From NCBI GenBank assembly GCA_024103515.1, contig JAGGIK010000006.1, positions 1-64,000 on the forward strand: 64,000 nucleotides of DNA, given 5' to 3'. This document shows positions 1 to 9,974 of the stretch, piece after piece (the first letter of the stretch is position 1; each line of letters starts with the position of its first letter). Position numbers and translations under genes: made by a program. The notes under the pieces are model-generated. The model was not told the DNA's origin. It was given only the letters and a program-made list of their open reading frames with translations, and made no database searches. The DNA is from Snodgrassella sp. Its GTDB lineage: Bacteria; Pseudomonadota; Gammaproteobacteria; Burkholderiales; Neisseriaceae.

Positions 1-85
1 TTTCCTTGCTGATCAAGTTTAACCATTTGTGCTTTGAAATCAGCACTGAAAGAGCGTCGTGCGCGTTGTTGTTGATTGATTATTT
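1..85 (-). pseudogene. IS3-family transposase OrfA fragment, cut by window edge
   Basis: Read on the reverse strand, this stretch encodes RARRSFSADFKAQMVKL, the typical N-terminal helix-turn-helix opening of IS3-family OrfA proteins, which bind the IS ends. No ATG lies in frame before it, only a run reaching back into the neighbouring open frame, so the 5' end appears lost or altered. The rest of the element would lie left of the window. It abuts a truncated membrane-protein gene on the other strand, which suggests that an insertion or a later deletion cut that gene. Confidence 0.6.
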
Positions 86-345
86 TATCCTTTTTAGCGT
101 TAAGTTTACCTTATCCCTTAAAAAAGTTGTATGAATTAGTGTTGACTATCCAGGTTATATATACTGTGCCCTTACTGTTAGATACAGTAATAGACTTTCA
201 TAAAACATACAATGCTCAGAATATAAATAGATTTCCTATCAGTTTTTTTATATACCATAGAGACAAAATTATTTTAGGTTTTAAAATAATTTTTTTAGGA
301 GTATTGTTAATGCTTTATGGAATATGTTTCAAAAATAAAATTTAG
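76..345 (+). pseudogene. Truncated paralogue of the downstream small membrane protein
   Basis: The 89-codon open frame starts inside the IS fragment and has no ribosome binding site. Its C-terminal half carries the block FHKTYNAQNINRFPISFF followed by RDKIILG, which recurs almost unchanged in the next gene (positions 356-787). The N-terminal half of that family is missing here, so I read this as a 5'-truncated copy left after IS insertion. Two hydrophobic stretches remain. The function of the family is not recognised; tandem small membrane proteins of this kind are often immunity or accessory proteins, but nothing here proves that. Confidence 0.5.
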
Positions 346-355
346 ATAAAAAAAT

Positions 356-787
356 ATGAAAACCTTATTTTGTATATTATTTTGGCTTTTTTCATTTATT
401 ATCAATTTTGGATTGAATAAAATAAAATTAAAGTTCTGGTATATATTTTTACCTATGTTGTTACTCATTCCCATGGTCTTTACGATTGATATTATAGTGG
501 TCAAAATTTTAAATATCAAAACCACTCACAACTATCGAGAAATAGGGGAATCAATAATCATAGCATCAGGCATGTTAACGTTATTATTTTTTGCAAGGAT
601 TACATTTCCGGAGGCATTAGATTCATTAATAAAATTTCATAAAACTTATAATGCTCAAAACATAGATAGGTTTCCTATTAGTTTTTTTGTATACCAAAGA
701 GATAAAATTATTTTAGGATTGAAAATAATTTTGTTTTTAGGGTATTTGTTTATTATATATGGAATTTTTTTTAATAGAAATAATTAA
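356..787 (+). CDS. Small multi-spanning membrane protein, function unknown
   Basis: The 143-residue product has about four hydrophobic segments (roughly residues 3-20, 28-50, 66-86 and 118-138). A polar loop between the third and fourth carries FHKTYNAQNIDRFPISFF. The same loop occurs in the truncated copy just upstream, so the pair arose by tandem duplication. The gene is more AT-rich than the housekeeping genes to its right and has no clear Shine-Dalgarno sequence. I do not recognise a named family. An inner-membrane location is inferred from hydrophobicity only. It may be an orphan immunity protein of a contact-dependent toxin whose gene lies left of the window. Confidence 0.55.
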   Translation: MKTLFCILFWLFSFIINFGLNKIKLKFWYIFLPMLLLIPMVFTIDIIVVKILNIKTTHNYREIGESIIIASGMLTLLFFARITFPEALDSLIKFHKTYNAQNIDRFPISFFVYQRDKIILGLKIILFLGYLFIIYGIFFNRNN

Positions 788-952
788 TGAGCTAAGTTTA
801 TATAAGCTGTATTTAGAAGGTATATATATGAATTATAAACAAAAAACAGATACGTTTATCTTTCTTATTTTTGACTTTATTGCTTTATATCAGCAACCTA
901 TCCAAATCTATTAAAGAATTTTTAAAGATAAGCTTAATTTAATGCAGCATTC
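788..952. other. Short AT-rich gap with a 28-codon frame
   Basis: Only one small frame begins with ATG here (828-914, hydrophobic start MNYKQKTDTFIFLIFDF). It stops early and may be the start of a lost secreted or lipoprotein gene. No promoter or terminator is convincing. Confidence 0.25.
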
Positions 953-1174
953 GTGCCAACACAACAAGAAAGTAAAGTAATCAACATCCATGCGTTACTG
1001 CAACAGATGCGCAATGACGCTGTAAGGCTATACCGCTTGCTAAACGAACCAGAAGAATATCACTTTATAACCGACATCAGTTATGGCTATGCATCACAAC
1101 TCAGTATGATCAAAGTATGCTCTGTACTCTTTATCCATTTATCAGTACACCCAGACAAAATTCAAATTTTGTAG
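953..1174 (+). CDS. Short orphan ORF, possibly a gene remnant
   Basis: A 73-codon frame opens with GTG and has more even base composition than the AT-rich sequence on both sides. The first 50 residues look like ordinary soluble coding sequence (NIHALLQQMRNDAVRLYRLL), while the tail is hydrophobic and looks out of frame. I recognise no family. It could be the surviving 5' part of a larger gene. The 200 bases after it, up to the peptidase start, hold nothing I can name. Confidence 0.25.
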   Translation: MPTQQESKVINIHALLQQMRNDAVRLYRLLNEPEEYHFITDISYGYASQLSMIKVCSVLFIHLSVHPDKIQIL

Positions 1175-1377
1175 CCAAATCAATCCATGCCATGCTTGTG
1201 CCTTGTATTTGCACCATAAATATTAATCTAAGTAATTGGGCAAAAAAACAGCTTTGGGCACATCAACAAATCAGCAAAAATAGGATATAGTAATAGGTTA
1301 TTCATAAAGACATGTATTATGCGCAGTCAAATTATATTTAGCAACTTGCACATTGGGTAAAAAGAAAACCATTAGTC

Positions 1378-2709
1378 ATGGCCATAATTAAACACATACA
1401 TCAATTGATACAATACTTTCGAGTCCAGATATGCAAAAAATTTATCCGCTGGATGATCTCTGGATCGATAATATTAGTGCTTTCAGCTCTCCTGATCACC
1501 AGCTTGTTTAAGCATAAGCTCAGTCAAAGTACCTATCGCGCAGAAAAAGTAATCATCAATCTACCAACGGTCAGCATTAAAACCAATCCGAGCAATTTGA
1601 ATTTCTGGCGTGACGAAGTAGTTCAGGCCGGTGACACCATTGATATGATACTGACCCGTTTTGGCATTACCAAGGCAGAAATCACCCGCATTACAAATCT
1701 TGATATCATTAAAAAACAAGTTCAGCATTTACAGGTTAATCAAGTATTCAGTATTCGCACTGATAATAAAGGTAATCTGACAGATATCCAGTTTTTCAAT
1801 GATGACGGCAATGGTGAAAAAAATCTGGTAGCACTGAAAAAAAACGGAGATAACTGGCAGGCAGATGTCAGTTCAGTAGATACCGAAACACTACCGACCT
1901 TCAAGGCTGTGGTAGTCAAAACTTCGGCTCGAGGTGCACTGGCTCAAGCCGGTATTCCAGTAGAAATACGCGAATCATTACGCGAAATATTCCGCGATAA
2001 AATCGACATCAATACCTTGGAAAGTGGCGATAAAATCAGATTAATTTATGACAGCTTGTATTATCGAGGCCAACAACTGGCAACAGGTGACATCCGCGCC
2101 GCTGAAATCAGCCATTTTGGCCACTTATATCAAGCCTATTTTTACGAAACAGGTAATGATGGGAACGGACAGTATTATGATACTGCCGGCAAACCTTTAC
2201 GCAAAGGTTTTACCAGTGCGCCGGTAGAAGGAGCACGCATTTCTTCACCTTTCGGTATACGATTTCACCCTATCCGGCAAACTCTGCGCATGCACAGCGG
2301 TATTGATTACGCCGTGGCCAGTGGGACACCCATTCGCGCACCATCAGACGGTATTGTAACCAGTATTGGTGTAAAAGGGGGATATGGTAATGCAATTATG
2401 CTGCGTCATAGCGATAGCATGCAAACACTTTATGGTCATATGAGTGCTTTTGCCAATATTAAGGCAGGACAGCATGTTCGTGCAGGAGAAATCATCGGTT
2501 ATGTCGGCAGTACTGGCGTTTCAACGGGTCCCCACCTGCATTATGAAGTTCTGATTAATGGACAGCCGGTCAACCCAACCAGCGTGGCTCTACCTACTAA
2601 AAAATTAAATGTACAAGAGTTAGCCGACTTTAAGCAAAAACTACAGCGCTGGAAACAACAACTGAACAGCATACCTAATATTAGCGTAACCATTGCCCAG
2701 CTGGACTAA
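1378..2709 (+). CDS. mepM: M23-family peptidoglycan DD-endopeptidase (MepM/Mpg-like)
   Basis: The 443-residue product has an N-terminal membrane anchor (about residues 26-44), a LysM-like or OapA-like region (about 75-150), a linker domain, and a C-terminal zinc peptidase domain of the LytM/M23 type. The metal and catalytic motifs are intact: HSGID at 306-310 and HLH at 386-388. Proteins of this architecture cut D-Ala-mDAP crosslinks in the periplasm; the neisserial counterpart acts in cell separation and pilus-related traits. The ribosome site before the ATG is weak. It begins a forward run with xthA, anmK and ftsK but is separated from xthA by 120 bases, so co-transcription is uncertain. 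Confidence 0.9.
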   Translation: MAIIKHIHQLIQYFRVQICKKFIRWMISGSIILVLSALLITSLFKHKLSQSTYRAEKVIINLPTVSIKTNPSNLNFWRDEVVQAGDTIDMILTRFGITKAEITRITNLDIIKKQVQHLQVNQVFSIRTDNKGNLTDIQFFNDDGNGEKNLVALKKNGDNWQADVSSVDTETLPTFKAVVVKTSARGALAQAGIPVEIRESLREIFRDKIDINTLESGDKIRLIYDSLYYRGQQLATGDIRAAEISHFGHLYQAYFYETGNDGNGQYYDTAGKPLRKGFTSAPVEGARISSPFGIRFHPIRQTLRMHSGIDYAVASGTPIRAPSDGIVTSIGVKGGYGNAIMLRHSDSMQTLYGHMSAFANIKAGQHVRAGEIIGYVGSTGVSTGPHLHYEVLINGQPVNPTSVALPTKKLNVQELADFKQKLQRWKQQLNSIPNISVTIAQLD

Positions 2710-2829
2710 AATGAGTAGCTAAATCACCTGACTGACCTAATAAATAATTTTATTGCTATCTAAATCCTAGGTAGAACTAAGCGCACTTTGCGCTTACAAT
2801 AACCATTTCGCCTTTATTGCTAGCCAAAT

Positions 2830-3606
2830 ATGAAAATCACCACTTGGAATGTTAATTCACTGAATGTGCGTCTGCCCCATGCTTTACGCTGGCTGGAAGA
2901 AAACCAACCCGATATACTGGCTTTGCAAGAATTGAAAATCGATCAAGATAAATTTCCGGAATCTGAATTTGCCAACATTGGCTACCATGCAGCTTGGAAT
3001 GGGCAAAAAACCTATAACGGTGTAGCTATTTTAAGTAAACACCCTATCGAGAATATTTGTACCGATATTGCTACACTAAACATACCACAAAAACGGATTA
3101 TTGCCGCAACCATTAAAAATATTCGTATTATATGTGCCTATTGTGTCAACGGCGAAGCCATTGACAGCGAAAAATTTAAATATAAACAACAGTGGTTCCA
3201 AGCGTTGCGCGACTATGTCAGAGAGGAACTGCGACAAAATCCGGCCACAATATTACTGGGTGACTTTAATATCGCACCTACCGACGTTGATGTTTATGAT
3301 CCGCAACTGTGGCAAAACAAAATATTGTGCTCGCCGCAAGAACGAAATTGGTTCAAGCAGCTAACTGATCTCGGTCTGACCGACAGTCTGCATTATCTAC
3401 ATCCGCTTGAAGCTCATTTCACGTGGTGGGATTACCGGATGAATATGTTCAGACGCAAACTGGGGTTACGTATTGACCATATCCTGATTAGCCAAGTTCT
3501 CCTGCCAACATTACAAGAAGTGGCCGTTGATAGTGCCACCCGTGGCTGGGAACGCCCTAGTGATCATGCCCCTGTTACAGCCATATTGACCTACCAACAT
3601 CCATGA
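2830..3606 (+). CDS. xthA: Exodeoxyribonuclease III
   Basis: The 258-residue protein is a full-length member of the ExoIII/AP-endonuclease family, which nicks abasic DNA and removes 3' blocks in base-excision repair. The metal ligand Glu34 sits in ALQELK, the central GDFNIAPTDVDVYDP holds the catalytic Asp and Asn, and SDHAPV near the end supplies the active-site His. Its stop codon overlaps the ATG of anmK in an ATGA junction, so the two are translationally coupled. Length and motifs match the xthA group rather than the longer eukaryote-like forms. Confidence 0.95.
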   Translation: MKITTWNVNSLNVRLPHALRWLEENQPDILALQELKIDQDKFPESEFANIGYHAAWNGQKTYNGVAILSKHPIENICTDIATLNIPQKRIIAATIKNIRIICAYCVNGEAIDSEKFKYKQQWFQALRDYVREELRQNPATILLGDFNIAPTDVDVYDPQLWQNKILCSPQERNWFKQLTDLGLTDSLHYLHPLEAHFTWWDYRMNMFRRKLGLRIDHILISQVLLPTLQEVAVDSATRGWERPSDHAPVTAILTYQHP

Positions 3607-4730
3607 CAAATACACAATATTATATCGGCTTAATGTCAGGTACCAGCATGGACGGAGTAGATGCCGTAATCGCCAGACTAGCTGGCACCAGCTTTAAAGG
3701 AATTTGCTCTCAGGCATTTATCGCTTACCCAGCCAAACTAAAACAACAATTGCTCAATTTGCAAGTACCTAGCCACAATGAACTTCATCACACAGCTTTA
3801 CTCGCACAACAACTGGCGCAGCTTAATGCCCAGGCCGTCAGTTTGGTATTACAAAAAAGCGGGTTAAAAGCAGTAGACATTAGCGCTATTGGTTGCCATG
3901 GCCAAACCATACGCCATGTGCCTGAAAATTACTACAGTCTTCAGCTGATGAATTGGGCTTTACTGGCTGAACTAAGTAACATCACCACAGTGGGAGATTT
4001 CCGCAGTCAGGATTTGGCCGCTGGCGGGCAAGGTGCACCATTGATACCTGCATTCCATCATGCTGTTTTTGCTGATCAACAGTCCTGTCGTGTAGTTCTG
4101 AATTTAGGAGGAATTGCCAACATCAGTGTACTCCAACCACAGTATTCTCCTTTTGGCTTTGACACCGGTCCAGCCAACATGCTGATGGACGCATGGGTTC
4201 AGCAAAACTGGCAGTTGGATTATGATAAAGATGGTGGTTTAGCAAAAAATGGGCAAGTTCTTCCCACTCTGCTTGAGTCAATGCTAAATCATTCCTATTT
4301 CAGCCAGCCCTATCCCAAAAGTACAGGGCGAGATCTGTTTAATCTGCAATGGTTACAGCACTACCTTTCGGGCGACGAAAATCCGGTTGATATTTTGCGC
4401 ACCCTGCTAGAGCTGACAGCGCAAACAGTAGTTAAAGCCATTATGCTAGCGGCACCATCGGCACAAAGCGTCTACGTATGCGGTGGCGGTGCGCAGAATT
4501 TATTACTCAAACAAAGATTAACTCAATTACTTCAACCATACAACATTAGCCTCTATACCACTGATGAATTACAATTGCCGGCGCAGCAAGTGGAAGCAGC
4601 AGCTTTTGCTTGGCTTGCCGCCTGCTGGTATCAGCGCCAACCAGTGAATGTTCATCATGCCACCGGTGCAACTGGAGCCCGTATATTAGGCTGCGGATAT
4701 TGGGCTGTAAGTTCCGCAAAAAACCGTTAA
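3603..4730 (+). CDS. anmK: Anhydro-N-acetylmuramic acid kinase
   Basis: AnmK hydrolyses the 1,6-anhydro ring of anhydroMurNAc and phosphorylates the product to MurNAc-6-phosphate, a cytoplasmic step of cell-wall recycling. The 375-residue protein has the family's N-terminal ATP-binding signature GLMSGTSMDGVD (9-20), the GDFRSQDLAAGGQGAPL loop, the NLGGIANIS block and a C-terminal VCGGGAQN motif. It overlaps xthA by four bases. Its presence with a periplasmic endopeptidase, amidase and LD-carboxypeptidase in the window fits a complete muropeptide salvage route, although other recycling genes (ampG, nagZ, murQ) are not here. Confidence 0.95.
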   Translation: MTNTQYYIGLMSGTSMDGVDAVIARLAGTSFKGICSQAFIAYPAKLKQQLLNLQVPSHNELHHTALLAQQLAQLNAQAVSLVLQKSGLKAVDISAIGCHGQTIRHVPENYYSLQLMNWALLAELSNITTVGDFRSQDLAAGGQGAPLIPAFHHAVFADQQSCRVVLNLGGIANISVLQPQYSPFGFDTGPANMLMDAWVQQNWQLDYDKDGGLAKNGQVLPTLLESMLNHSYFSQPYPKSTGRDLFNLQWLQHYLSGDENPVDILRTLLELTAQTVVKAIMLAAPSAQSVYVCGGGAQNLLLKQRLTQLLQPYNISLYTTDELQLPAQQVEAAAFAWLAACWYQRQPVNVHHATGATGARILGCGYWAVSSAKNR

Positions 4731-4819
4731 AACTTACGCTGAAATAATTAATTTTTTAGTTACCCTTTATAATATAGCCTTGAGAATAATCTTAAGCATT
4801 AAGCAAACTCTATAGATTT

Positions 4820-7204
4820 ATGGCCACCACACGTAAAAAGAACACTACAAACAAAAAAACGCTTTCCAAACAGGCCGCTATGCCTAAAGCCATCAAAACC
4901 AAACAACCATGGTTAATGAATTTGATTAACGATATCTTCTGGCTAATAGCATTAATGGTGACCTTATACGTGTTTCTTGCACTGGCCAGCTTCAACATGC
5001 ATGATCCGGCTTGGTCACGTGGCAATATGCAAACAACAGTCTTGATCAATCTGGCTGGCTTAACCGGTGCCTATCTGGCTGATATTGGTTACTACATATT
5101 TGGTTTTTCTGTATGGTGGAGTATTTTTACCGCAGCCATCGCGTTATATCACAGCTTTCGCCCTTTGAATGCACGGTCACTGAACACGAATGCAGATGGA
5201 AAAAACTATAATGCTTGGTTGGCCATCATCGGTTTGATCCTCATGTTTATTTTCAGCCCCGTGTTGGAAGATCTAATTATCACTACCAATCTTGATGAAC
5301 ATTTGCCTTTAGGCAGTGGCGGTCTGATGGGTCAGACGTGTGGTAAACTACTCCAACTTTTTTTTGGTATGAGCGGCAGTCTGCTAATCAGCGTTTTTAT
5401 GATGCTGATCGGGTTTTCACTGATTTTGCAAGTATCATGGCTGACTGTGATCGAAAAAATCGGTGCTCAGCTAGAATGGCTATGGTGTAAATTGCTGCGC
5501 AAACCACATCGTTTCATCGCTGCTTTTCCCAATCAAAAAGCATTACGCCGCGTAATGAAACAGGCCAAAAACATTAATGCTCATCATATCGATAAACCAC
5601 CTTTGGCCACCAGCAACCGTAAGTCTGTTACCGTGCGCACCGGTACAATACAACCCGATTTATTTACTTCCGAGCAACCGGAAAATACTGCTTCTAATCA
5701 TCCAAAATCATCTGTACCAGCAAATAACGAACAACATACCAGTCTGCCAAGCGTTGATCTCTTAGCCAAACCCGATTCTCAGGTGCCGGCTGTCAATGCC
5801 GAGCAGTTACAAAAAACAGCTGAACAAATTGAAACAAAACTGAAGGAATTCGGTGTTGAGGTAGAAGTCATCAGCGCCACTACCGGCCCTGTCATCACCC
5901 GTTTTGAAATTGAACCGGCGCAAGGGGTTAAAGGCAGCCAGATCGTTAACCTAAATAAAGATTTAGCGCGCTCATTGTCTGTGCAAAGTGTGCGTGTAGT
6001 GGAGACCATTGTCGGTAAAACCACCATGGGAATCGAATTACCCAATGAAATCCGCCACAATGTCCTGTTAACCGAAATACTCAATGCCAGAATTTTTCGT
6101 GATGCTGAAGACAAACTGACCATGGCAATGGGTAAAGACATAGCCGGAGCCCCAGTAATAGCTAGTCTAGCCAAAATGCCACATTTACTTGTCGCCGGTA
6201 CCACTGGTTCGGGGAAATCTGTCGGTGTTAATTGCATGATACTTTCAATATTGTATAAAGCACAGCCAGATGAAGTCCGTTTTATTATGGTGGATCCGAA
6301 AATGCTGGAATTAAGCGTATACGATGGTATTCCTCATCTACTCGCTCCAGTGGTTACCGACATGAAAGAAGCTGCACAAGCTTTAAACTGGTGTGTAGCA
6401 GAAATGGAAAAACGCTACCGGTTGCTGGCTCATGTCGGCGTACGTAATATCAATGGTTTCAATGAAAAAGTATTGGCAGCTAAGAATAACCGTGCACCAC
6501 TGGTCAATCCATTCAGCCTCAATCCCGATGATCCCGAACCATTAGATAAACTGCCTTATATTGTGGTCGTGATTGACGAATTAGCTGATCTAATGATGGT
6601 TGAAGGTAAAAAAATTGAGCAGCAAATTGCTCGACTGGCGCAAAAAGCACGAGCAGCCGGCATACATTTAATTCTGGCGACCCAGCGACCCAGCGTAGAC
6701 GTCATCACTGGATTAATCAAAGCCAATATTCCAACTAGATTGTCTTTTCAAGTATCCAGCAAAATTGACAGCCGTACTATCCTTGATCAGATGGGTGCTG
6801 AAAACCTATTGGGCAAAGGTGATATGTTATTTCTGCCTCCCGGACAGGCTGAACCAACCCGTTTACACGGAGCCTTTGTGTCTGACGAAGAAGTTCATGC
6901 CGTCGTTAACTTTATCCGTAAGCAGGCACCGGCTCAATATGTGGAAGGTCTTTTATCAGGAGAGGCAGCAGAAACCACGGTTAATCAAGTTAACCCGAAT
7001 GCCAATAGTGATGAACTATTTGATCAGGCTGTAGCTTTTGTACTCGACACCCGCAAAACATCCATATCCTCACTGCAACGCCATTTGCGCATCGGCTACA
7101 ATCGTGCCGCTAATCTGATGGAAGCACTCGAGGCTGCTGGAATTGTTTCAGGCACAGAACTGGGAGGAAGCCGACGCATACTGGTTCATAAAGACAATCT
7201 TTAA
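4820..7204 (+). CDS. ftsK: DNA translocase FtsK
   Basis: The 794-residue FtsK anchors at the division septum and pumps DNA during chromosome segregation. The first 200 residues hold four hydrophobic segments. A short polar linker (about 250-330) replaces the long linker of E. coli FtsK. The RecA-like motor follows, with Walker A GTTGSGKS at 460-467 and Walker B in [12 protein letters not shown]. The last 60 residues form the winged-helix gamma domain ([20 protein letters not shown]) that reads KOPS sites and activates XerD. An xerD gene is present at 32475. The length is normal for neisserial FtsK. Confidence 0.95.
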   Translation: MATTRKKNTTNKKTLSKQAAMPKAIKTKQPWLMNLINDIFWLIALMVTLYVFLALASFNMHDPAWSRGNMQTTVLINLAGLTGAYLADIGYYIFGFSVWWSIFTAAIALYHSFRPLNARSLNTNADGKNYNAWLAIIGLILMFIFSPVLEDLIITTNLDEHLPLGSGGLMGQTCGKLLQLFFGMSGSLLISVFMMLIGFSLILQVSWLTVIEKIGAQLEWLWCKLLRKPHRFIAAFPNQKALRRVMKQAKNINAHHIDKPPLATSNRKSVTVRTGTIQPDLFTSEQPENTASNHPKSSVPANNEQHTSLPSVDLLAKPDSQVPAVNAEQLQKTAEQIETKLKEFGVEVEVISATTGPVITRFEIEPAQGVKGSQIVNLNKDLARSLSVQSVRVVETIVGKTTMGIELPNEIRHNVLLTEILNARIFRDAEDKLTMAMGKDIAGAPVIASLAKMPHLLVAGTTGSGKSVGVNCMILSILYKAQPDEVRFIMVDPKMLELSVYDGIPHLLAPVVTDMKEAAQALNWCVAEMEKRYRLLAHVGVRNINGFNEKVLAAKNNRAPLVNPFSLNPDDPEPLDKLPYIVVVIDELADLMMVEGKKIEQQIARLAQKARAAGIHLILATQRPSVDVITGLIKANIPTRLSFQVSSKIDSRTILDQMGAENLLGKGDMLFLPPGQAEPTRLHGAFVSDEEVHAVVNFIRKQAPAQYVEGLLSGEAAETTVNQVNPNANSDELFDQAVAFVLDTRKTSISSLQRHLRIGYNRAANLMEALEAAGIVSGTELGGSRRILVHKDNL

Positions 7205-7342
7205 GCACGCACGGTTTGACCTTTATAAGTTTATTCCTATGTTATTTGTCACCTTATAAAATAGCTAAGTCAATTGGCATAAAGAGCTTAAGGTATTATA
7301 TCATACCCAGTCTAGCCCTCAATTACTCATAACATACCCAAA

Positions 7343-7378
7343 AAAAACCGCAATAAAACTCAGTATATTGCGGTTTTT
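7343..7378. terminator. Bidirectional terminator between ftsK and lgt
   Basis: A perfect 13-bp stem (AAAAACCGCAATA with its complement) closes a 10-base loop. It has A-runs before and T-runs after, so it can end transcripts from both convergent genes. Confidence 0.85.
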
Positions 7379-7395
7379 CCAGTTTTAATCATCAA

Positions 7396-8268
7396 TTAAC
7401 GAACAACAGCCATATTCTCTTTGCCTTTTTTACCAGCATAAATAAATCCAACCACACCGATAACAATCATTGGTAGACTCAGCAATTGCCCCATAGTGAG
7501 ATTCATAAACAGCAAACCAAGATAAAAATCTGGTTCTCGAGCAAACTCTACAATAAAGCGGAATATTCCATAACCGGCAAGAAATACCATTGAGACCTGT
7601 CCAACCGGGCGTGTTTTTTTGGAAAACAGCCAGATAATTACAAATAAAGCAACACCCTCAAGCATAACTTCATATAACTGTGACGGATGACGCGGTAACA
7701 TATGATACTGTTCCCATATTGCTGACCATTTCTGTGGATCTTTGTACACCATCATCTCATCTTGCCTGAGGGCACTTTGAAAACCCATGGCCCAGAATGC
7801 ATCCGGATCAGTCACCCTACCCCAAAGCTCACCATTTATAAAATTACCAACGCGTCCACAGGCTAACCCCAATGGCACCAACGGGGCAATGAAATCTGCA
7901 ACCTGCCAAAATCCTACTTTATGTTTCAGTGCAAACAAATATATGGCAAACAACACGCCCAGAAATCCGCCATGAAATGACATGCCACCATGCCAGACCT
8001 TAAAAATTTCCAACGGATTACTTAGGTAAAACCCCGGCTGATAAAATAAAACATAACCCAACCGACCGCCGATAATTACCCCCAAAACCCCCATGGTGAT
8101 AAAATCATCAAGCATTTTATTAGTAAAAACAGTTTTTCCGTTTTTGATCCTTTTTCGCCCCAACCAAATAAACAAACAAAACCCAGCAATATAACTGAGT
8201 GCATACCAACGTATTGCTAACGGTCCCAAATGGAGCAAAACCGGATCGAAATTCGGGTGTATGATCAT
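7396..8268 (-). CDS. lgt: Phosphatidylglycerol--prolipoprotein diacylglyceryl transferase
   Basis: Lgt transfers diacylglycerol from phosphatidylglycerol to the lipobox cysteine of prolipoproteins in the inner membrane. The 290-residue product has about seven membrane segments, the HGGMSFHGG loop (93-101), the family signature [14 protein letters not shown] (138-151) and RHPSQLYE. All key residues look intact. It converges on ftsK across a strong terminator. Many products in this window are its likely substrates, including LdcA, the NlpC/P60 protein, MetQ and the META protein. Downstream thyA, a common partner in other bacteria, is absent. Confidence 0.95.
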   Translation of the reverse strand: MIIHPNFDPVLLHLGPLAIRWYALSYIAGFCLFIWLGRKRIKNGKTVFTNKMLDDFITMGVLGVIIGGRLGYVLFYQPGFYLSNPLEIFKVWHGGMSFHGGFLGVLFAIYLFALKHKVGFWQVADFIAPLVPLGLACGRVGNFINGELWGRVTDPDAFWAMGFQSALRQDEMMVYKDPQKWSAIWEQYHMLPRHPSQLYEVMLEGVALFVIIWLFSKKTRPVGQVSMVFLAGYGIFRFIVEFAREPDFYLGLLFMNLTMGQLLSLPMIVIGVVGFIYAGKKGKENMAVVR

Positions 8269-8569
8269 AACTTACTTATTCCTAAATTTTTGCCAGTACA
8301 TAGCATTTTGATAATACCATTACGTATACAATACTATATACGATTGATCTATCAGAAGATACTAAGTCAGAATATTAAACTTTTGTAGATAAAATCCATT
8401 GTATAAATCAAACACCAACAGTGCTCATAACTGGCACAGCTATAAATCATATAAACATGCTTATCATACAAAATTAATTAATAAGCAAAATTTACTGGGC
8501 AACAACACATGTATTTTATGACAATTTAGTTAAGATCTAGATGTTATTCATTATCTAATTGATTCCTAT
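8269..8569. other. Gene-free stretch between lgt and ldcA
   Basis: This AT-rich sequence has no long frame, hairpin or repeat that I can support. It presumably holds the lgt promoter. Confidence 0.4.
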
Positions 8570-9766
8570 CTATATACCATCGCCGCTGTCATTAACAGAA
8601 GTATCTGCACCTGAACGTGCCTCAACACCTTCAAGTATACTTTCTACCAACGGAGGTGGTGGTAACAAAGTATTTAAAGAAAATGCTCCAGCATTTAAAG
8701 TTGGGTAATCACTAAAACTGATCTGATAACCGCCGGCACTATTTGATCGTATGCTTGCTTTTGCACCTAACGGAAAAGTCACTTTTTCAGCAATATGTCC
8801 AAAAGGAAAGCCAGTAAGTACCGGCAGCTTAGTAAGCCGTACCATCGTCTGAATCACCGAATTCAAAGTATAACTGCTGTCATATATATCCCTGATACCA
8901 TTCATACGAAAATTACCCAGCACAATTGCTTGTTGACGATTCATGACACCGCTCAAATATAGCGTTTGTAACATCCGCTCAATACGATATGGCTGCTCAC
9001 CCACATCTTCAATAAACAGAATACCGCCATTAATCTGTGGCATATATGGTGAACCAGCCAAAGCAGCCAATACACTCAAATTGCCACCCCAGAATACCCC
9101 ATCAGCTTTAATCTGAAAATTCTGCAATTGATTTACCGAGATTGTCATATTCGGACTGCAACTATTTTCAATAAATGAACGCATAGTAAATTCATTCATC
9201 TGAGGCTTACCAAACTCACTATATAGCATCGGACCAGCAAAACTACACATATTACCCTTAGCCAGCAACGCTAGCTGCAAAGCGGTCACATCACTGTAAC
9301 CAAACAGCATCGTGCCATGTTCGTGCATGCGCTTACCCAAACTTTCCCAGTTTATTTTAGGTAAAATACGCATGGCACCATAGCCACCACGTACTCCCAT
9401 GAGTACTTTAGGAGTATTAACACGACCAGTGGCCACATCCTGAAAATCAGCTGTCCGCTCAAAATCATTGCCCGCAAATCGCTGCGAGCGACGCATATAA
9501 GCCTGTTGATTGCTAACCATAAAACCGGCACGGCTTAAGCGCGAGACCCCGAGCTCACAGCGGCTGGTGTTGTCACCAAATCCGGAACTAGCAAAAATAC
9601 GCAAAGAATTATTCTCATCACTACGCTGCACAGGGGGCGTAGGAGTTGAAGTCGTGGTCACGCTGCCTGTTTTGCCTGTATTACCACAAGCCTGTAACAA
9701 ACCGGAACCAGCTAAAGCTACGCTTGCACGTAAAAAACCACGACGACCTTGTTGTTGAGTATTCAT
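8570..9766 (-). CDS. ldcA: LD-carboxypeptidase (S66 family) with Tat-type lipoprotein leader
   Basis: S66 LD-carboxypeptidases remove the terminal D-Ala from tetrapeptide stems. From the ATG at 9766, which has AGGAAG upstream, the protein is 398 residues; the frame stays open 19 codons further, but that extension lacks a ribosome site. The leader contains GRRGFLRAS, a twin-arginine-like motif, and ends LLQAC with Cys27 as a likely lipid attachment point. Core motifs include GVRGGYGAMR (124-133), the nucleophile Ser158 in FGYSDVTAL, and a C-terminal Glu/His region. The gonococcal homologue is a periplasmic lipoprotein that generates tripeptide fragments, unlike the cytoplasmic E. coli enzyme. 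The Tat route is inferred from sequence. Confidence 0.88.
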   Translation of the reverse strand: MNTQQQGRRGFLRASVALAGSGLLQACGNTGKTGSVTTTSTPTPPVQRSDENNSLRIFASSGFGDNTSRCELGVSRLSRAGFMVSNQQAYMRRSQRFAGNDFERTADFQDVATGRVNTPKVLMGVRGGYGAMRILPKINWESLGKRMHEHGTMLFGYSDVTALQLALLAKGNMCSFAGPMLYSEFGKPQMNEFTMRSFIENSCSPNMTISVNQLQNFQIKADGVFWGGNLSVLAALAGSPYMPQINGGILFIEDVGEQPYRIERMLQTLYLSGVMNRQQAIVLGNFRMNGIRDIYDSSYTLNSVIQTMVRLTKLPVLTGFPFGHIAEKVTFPLGAKASIRSNSAGGYQISFSDYPTLNAGAFSLNTLLPPPPLVESILEGVEARSGADTSVNDSGDGI

Positions 9767-9974
9767 ATCCAACTGCTTCCTGTTATAGCAAAATTTGGTC
9801 TGATCCATTGCGAAAGCAAACACAAAACAATCCTAAATCATCAGAACAAATTTGCTCAAAATGTTACTTACCATTTTAAAACCTACTATAACTTACCTTT
9901 CAAATTACAATAGGCAATAACTGATTAATAAAGGCATGAATCAGACCACGCCTTAGCGGCCAAACAACCCATGA

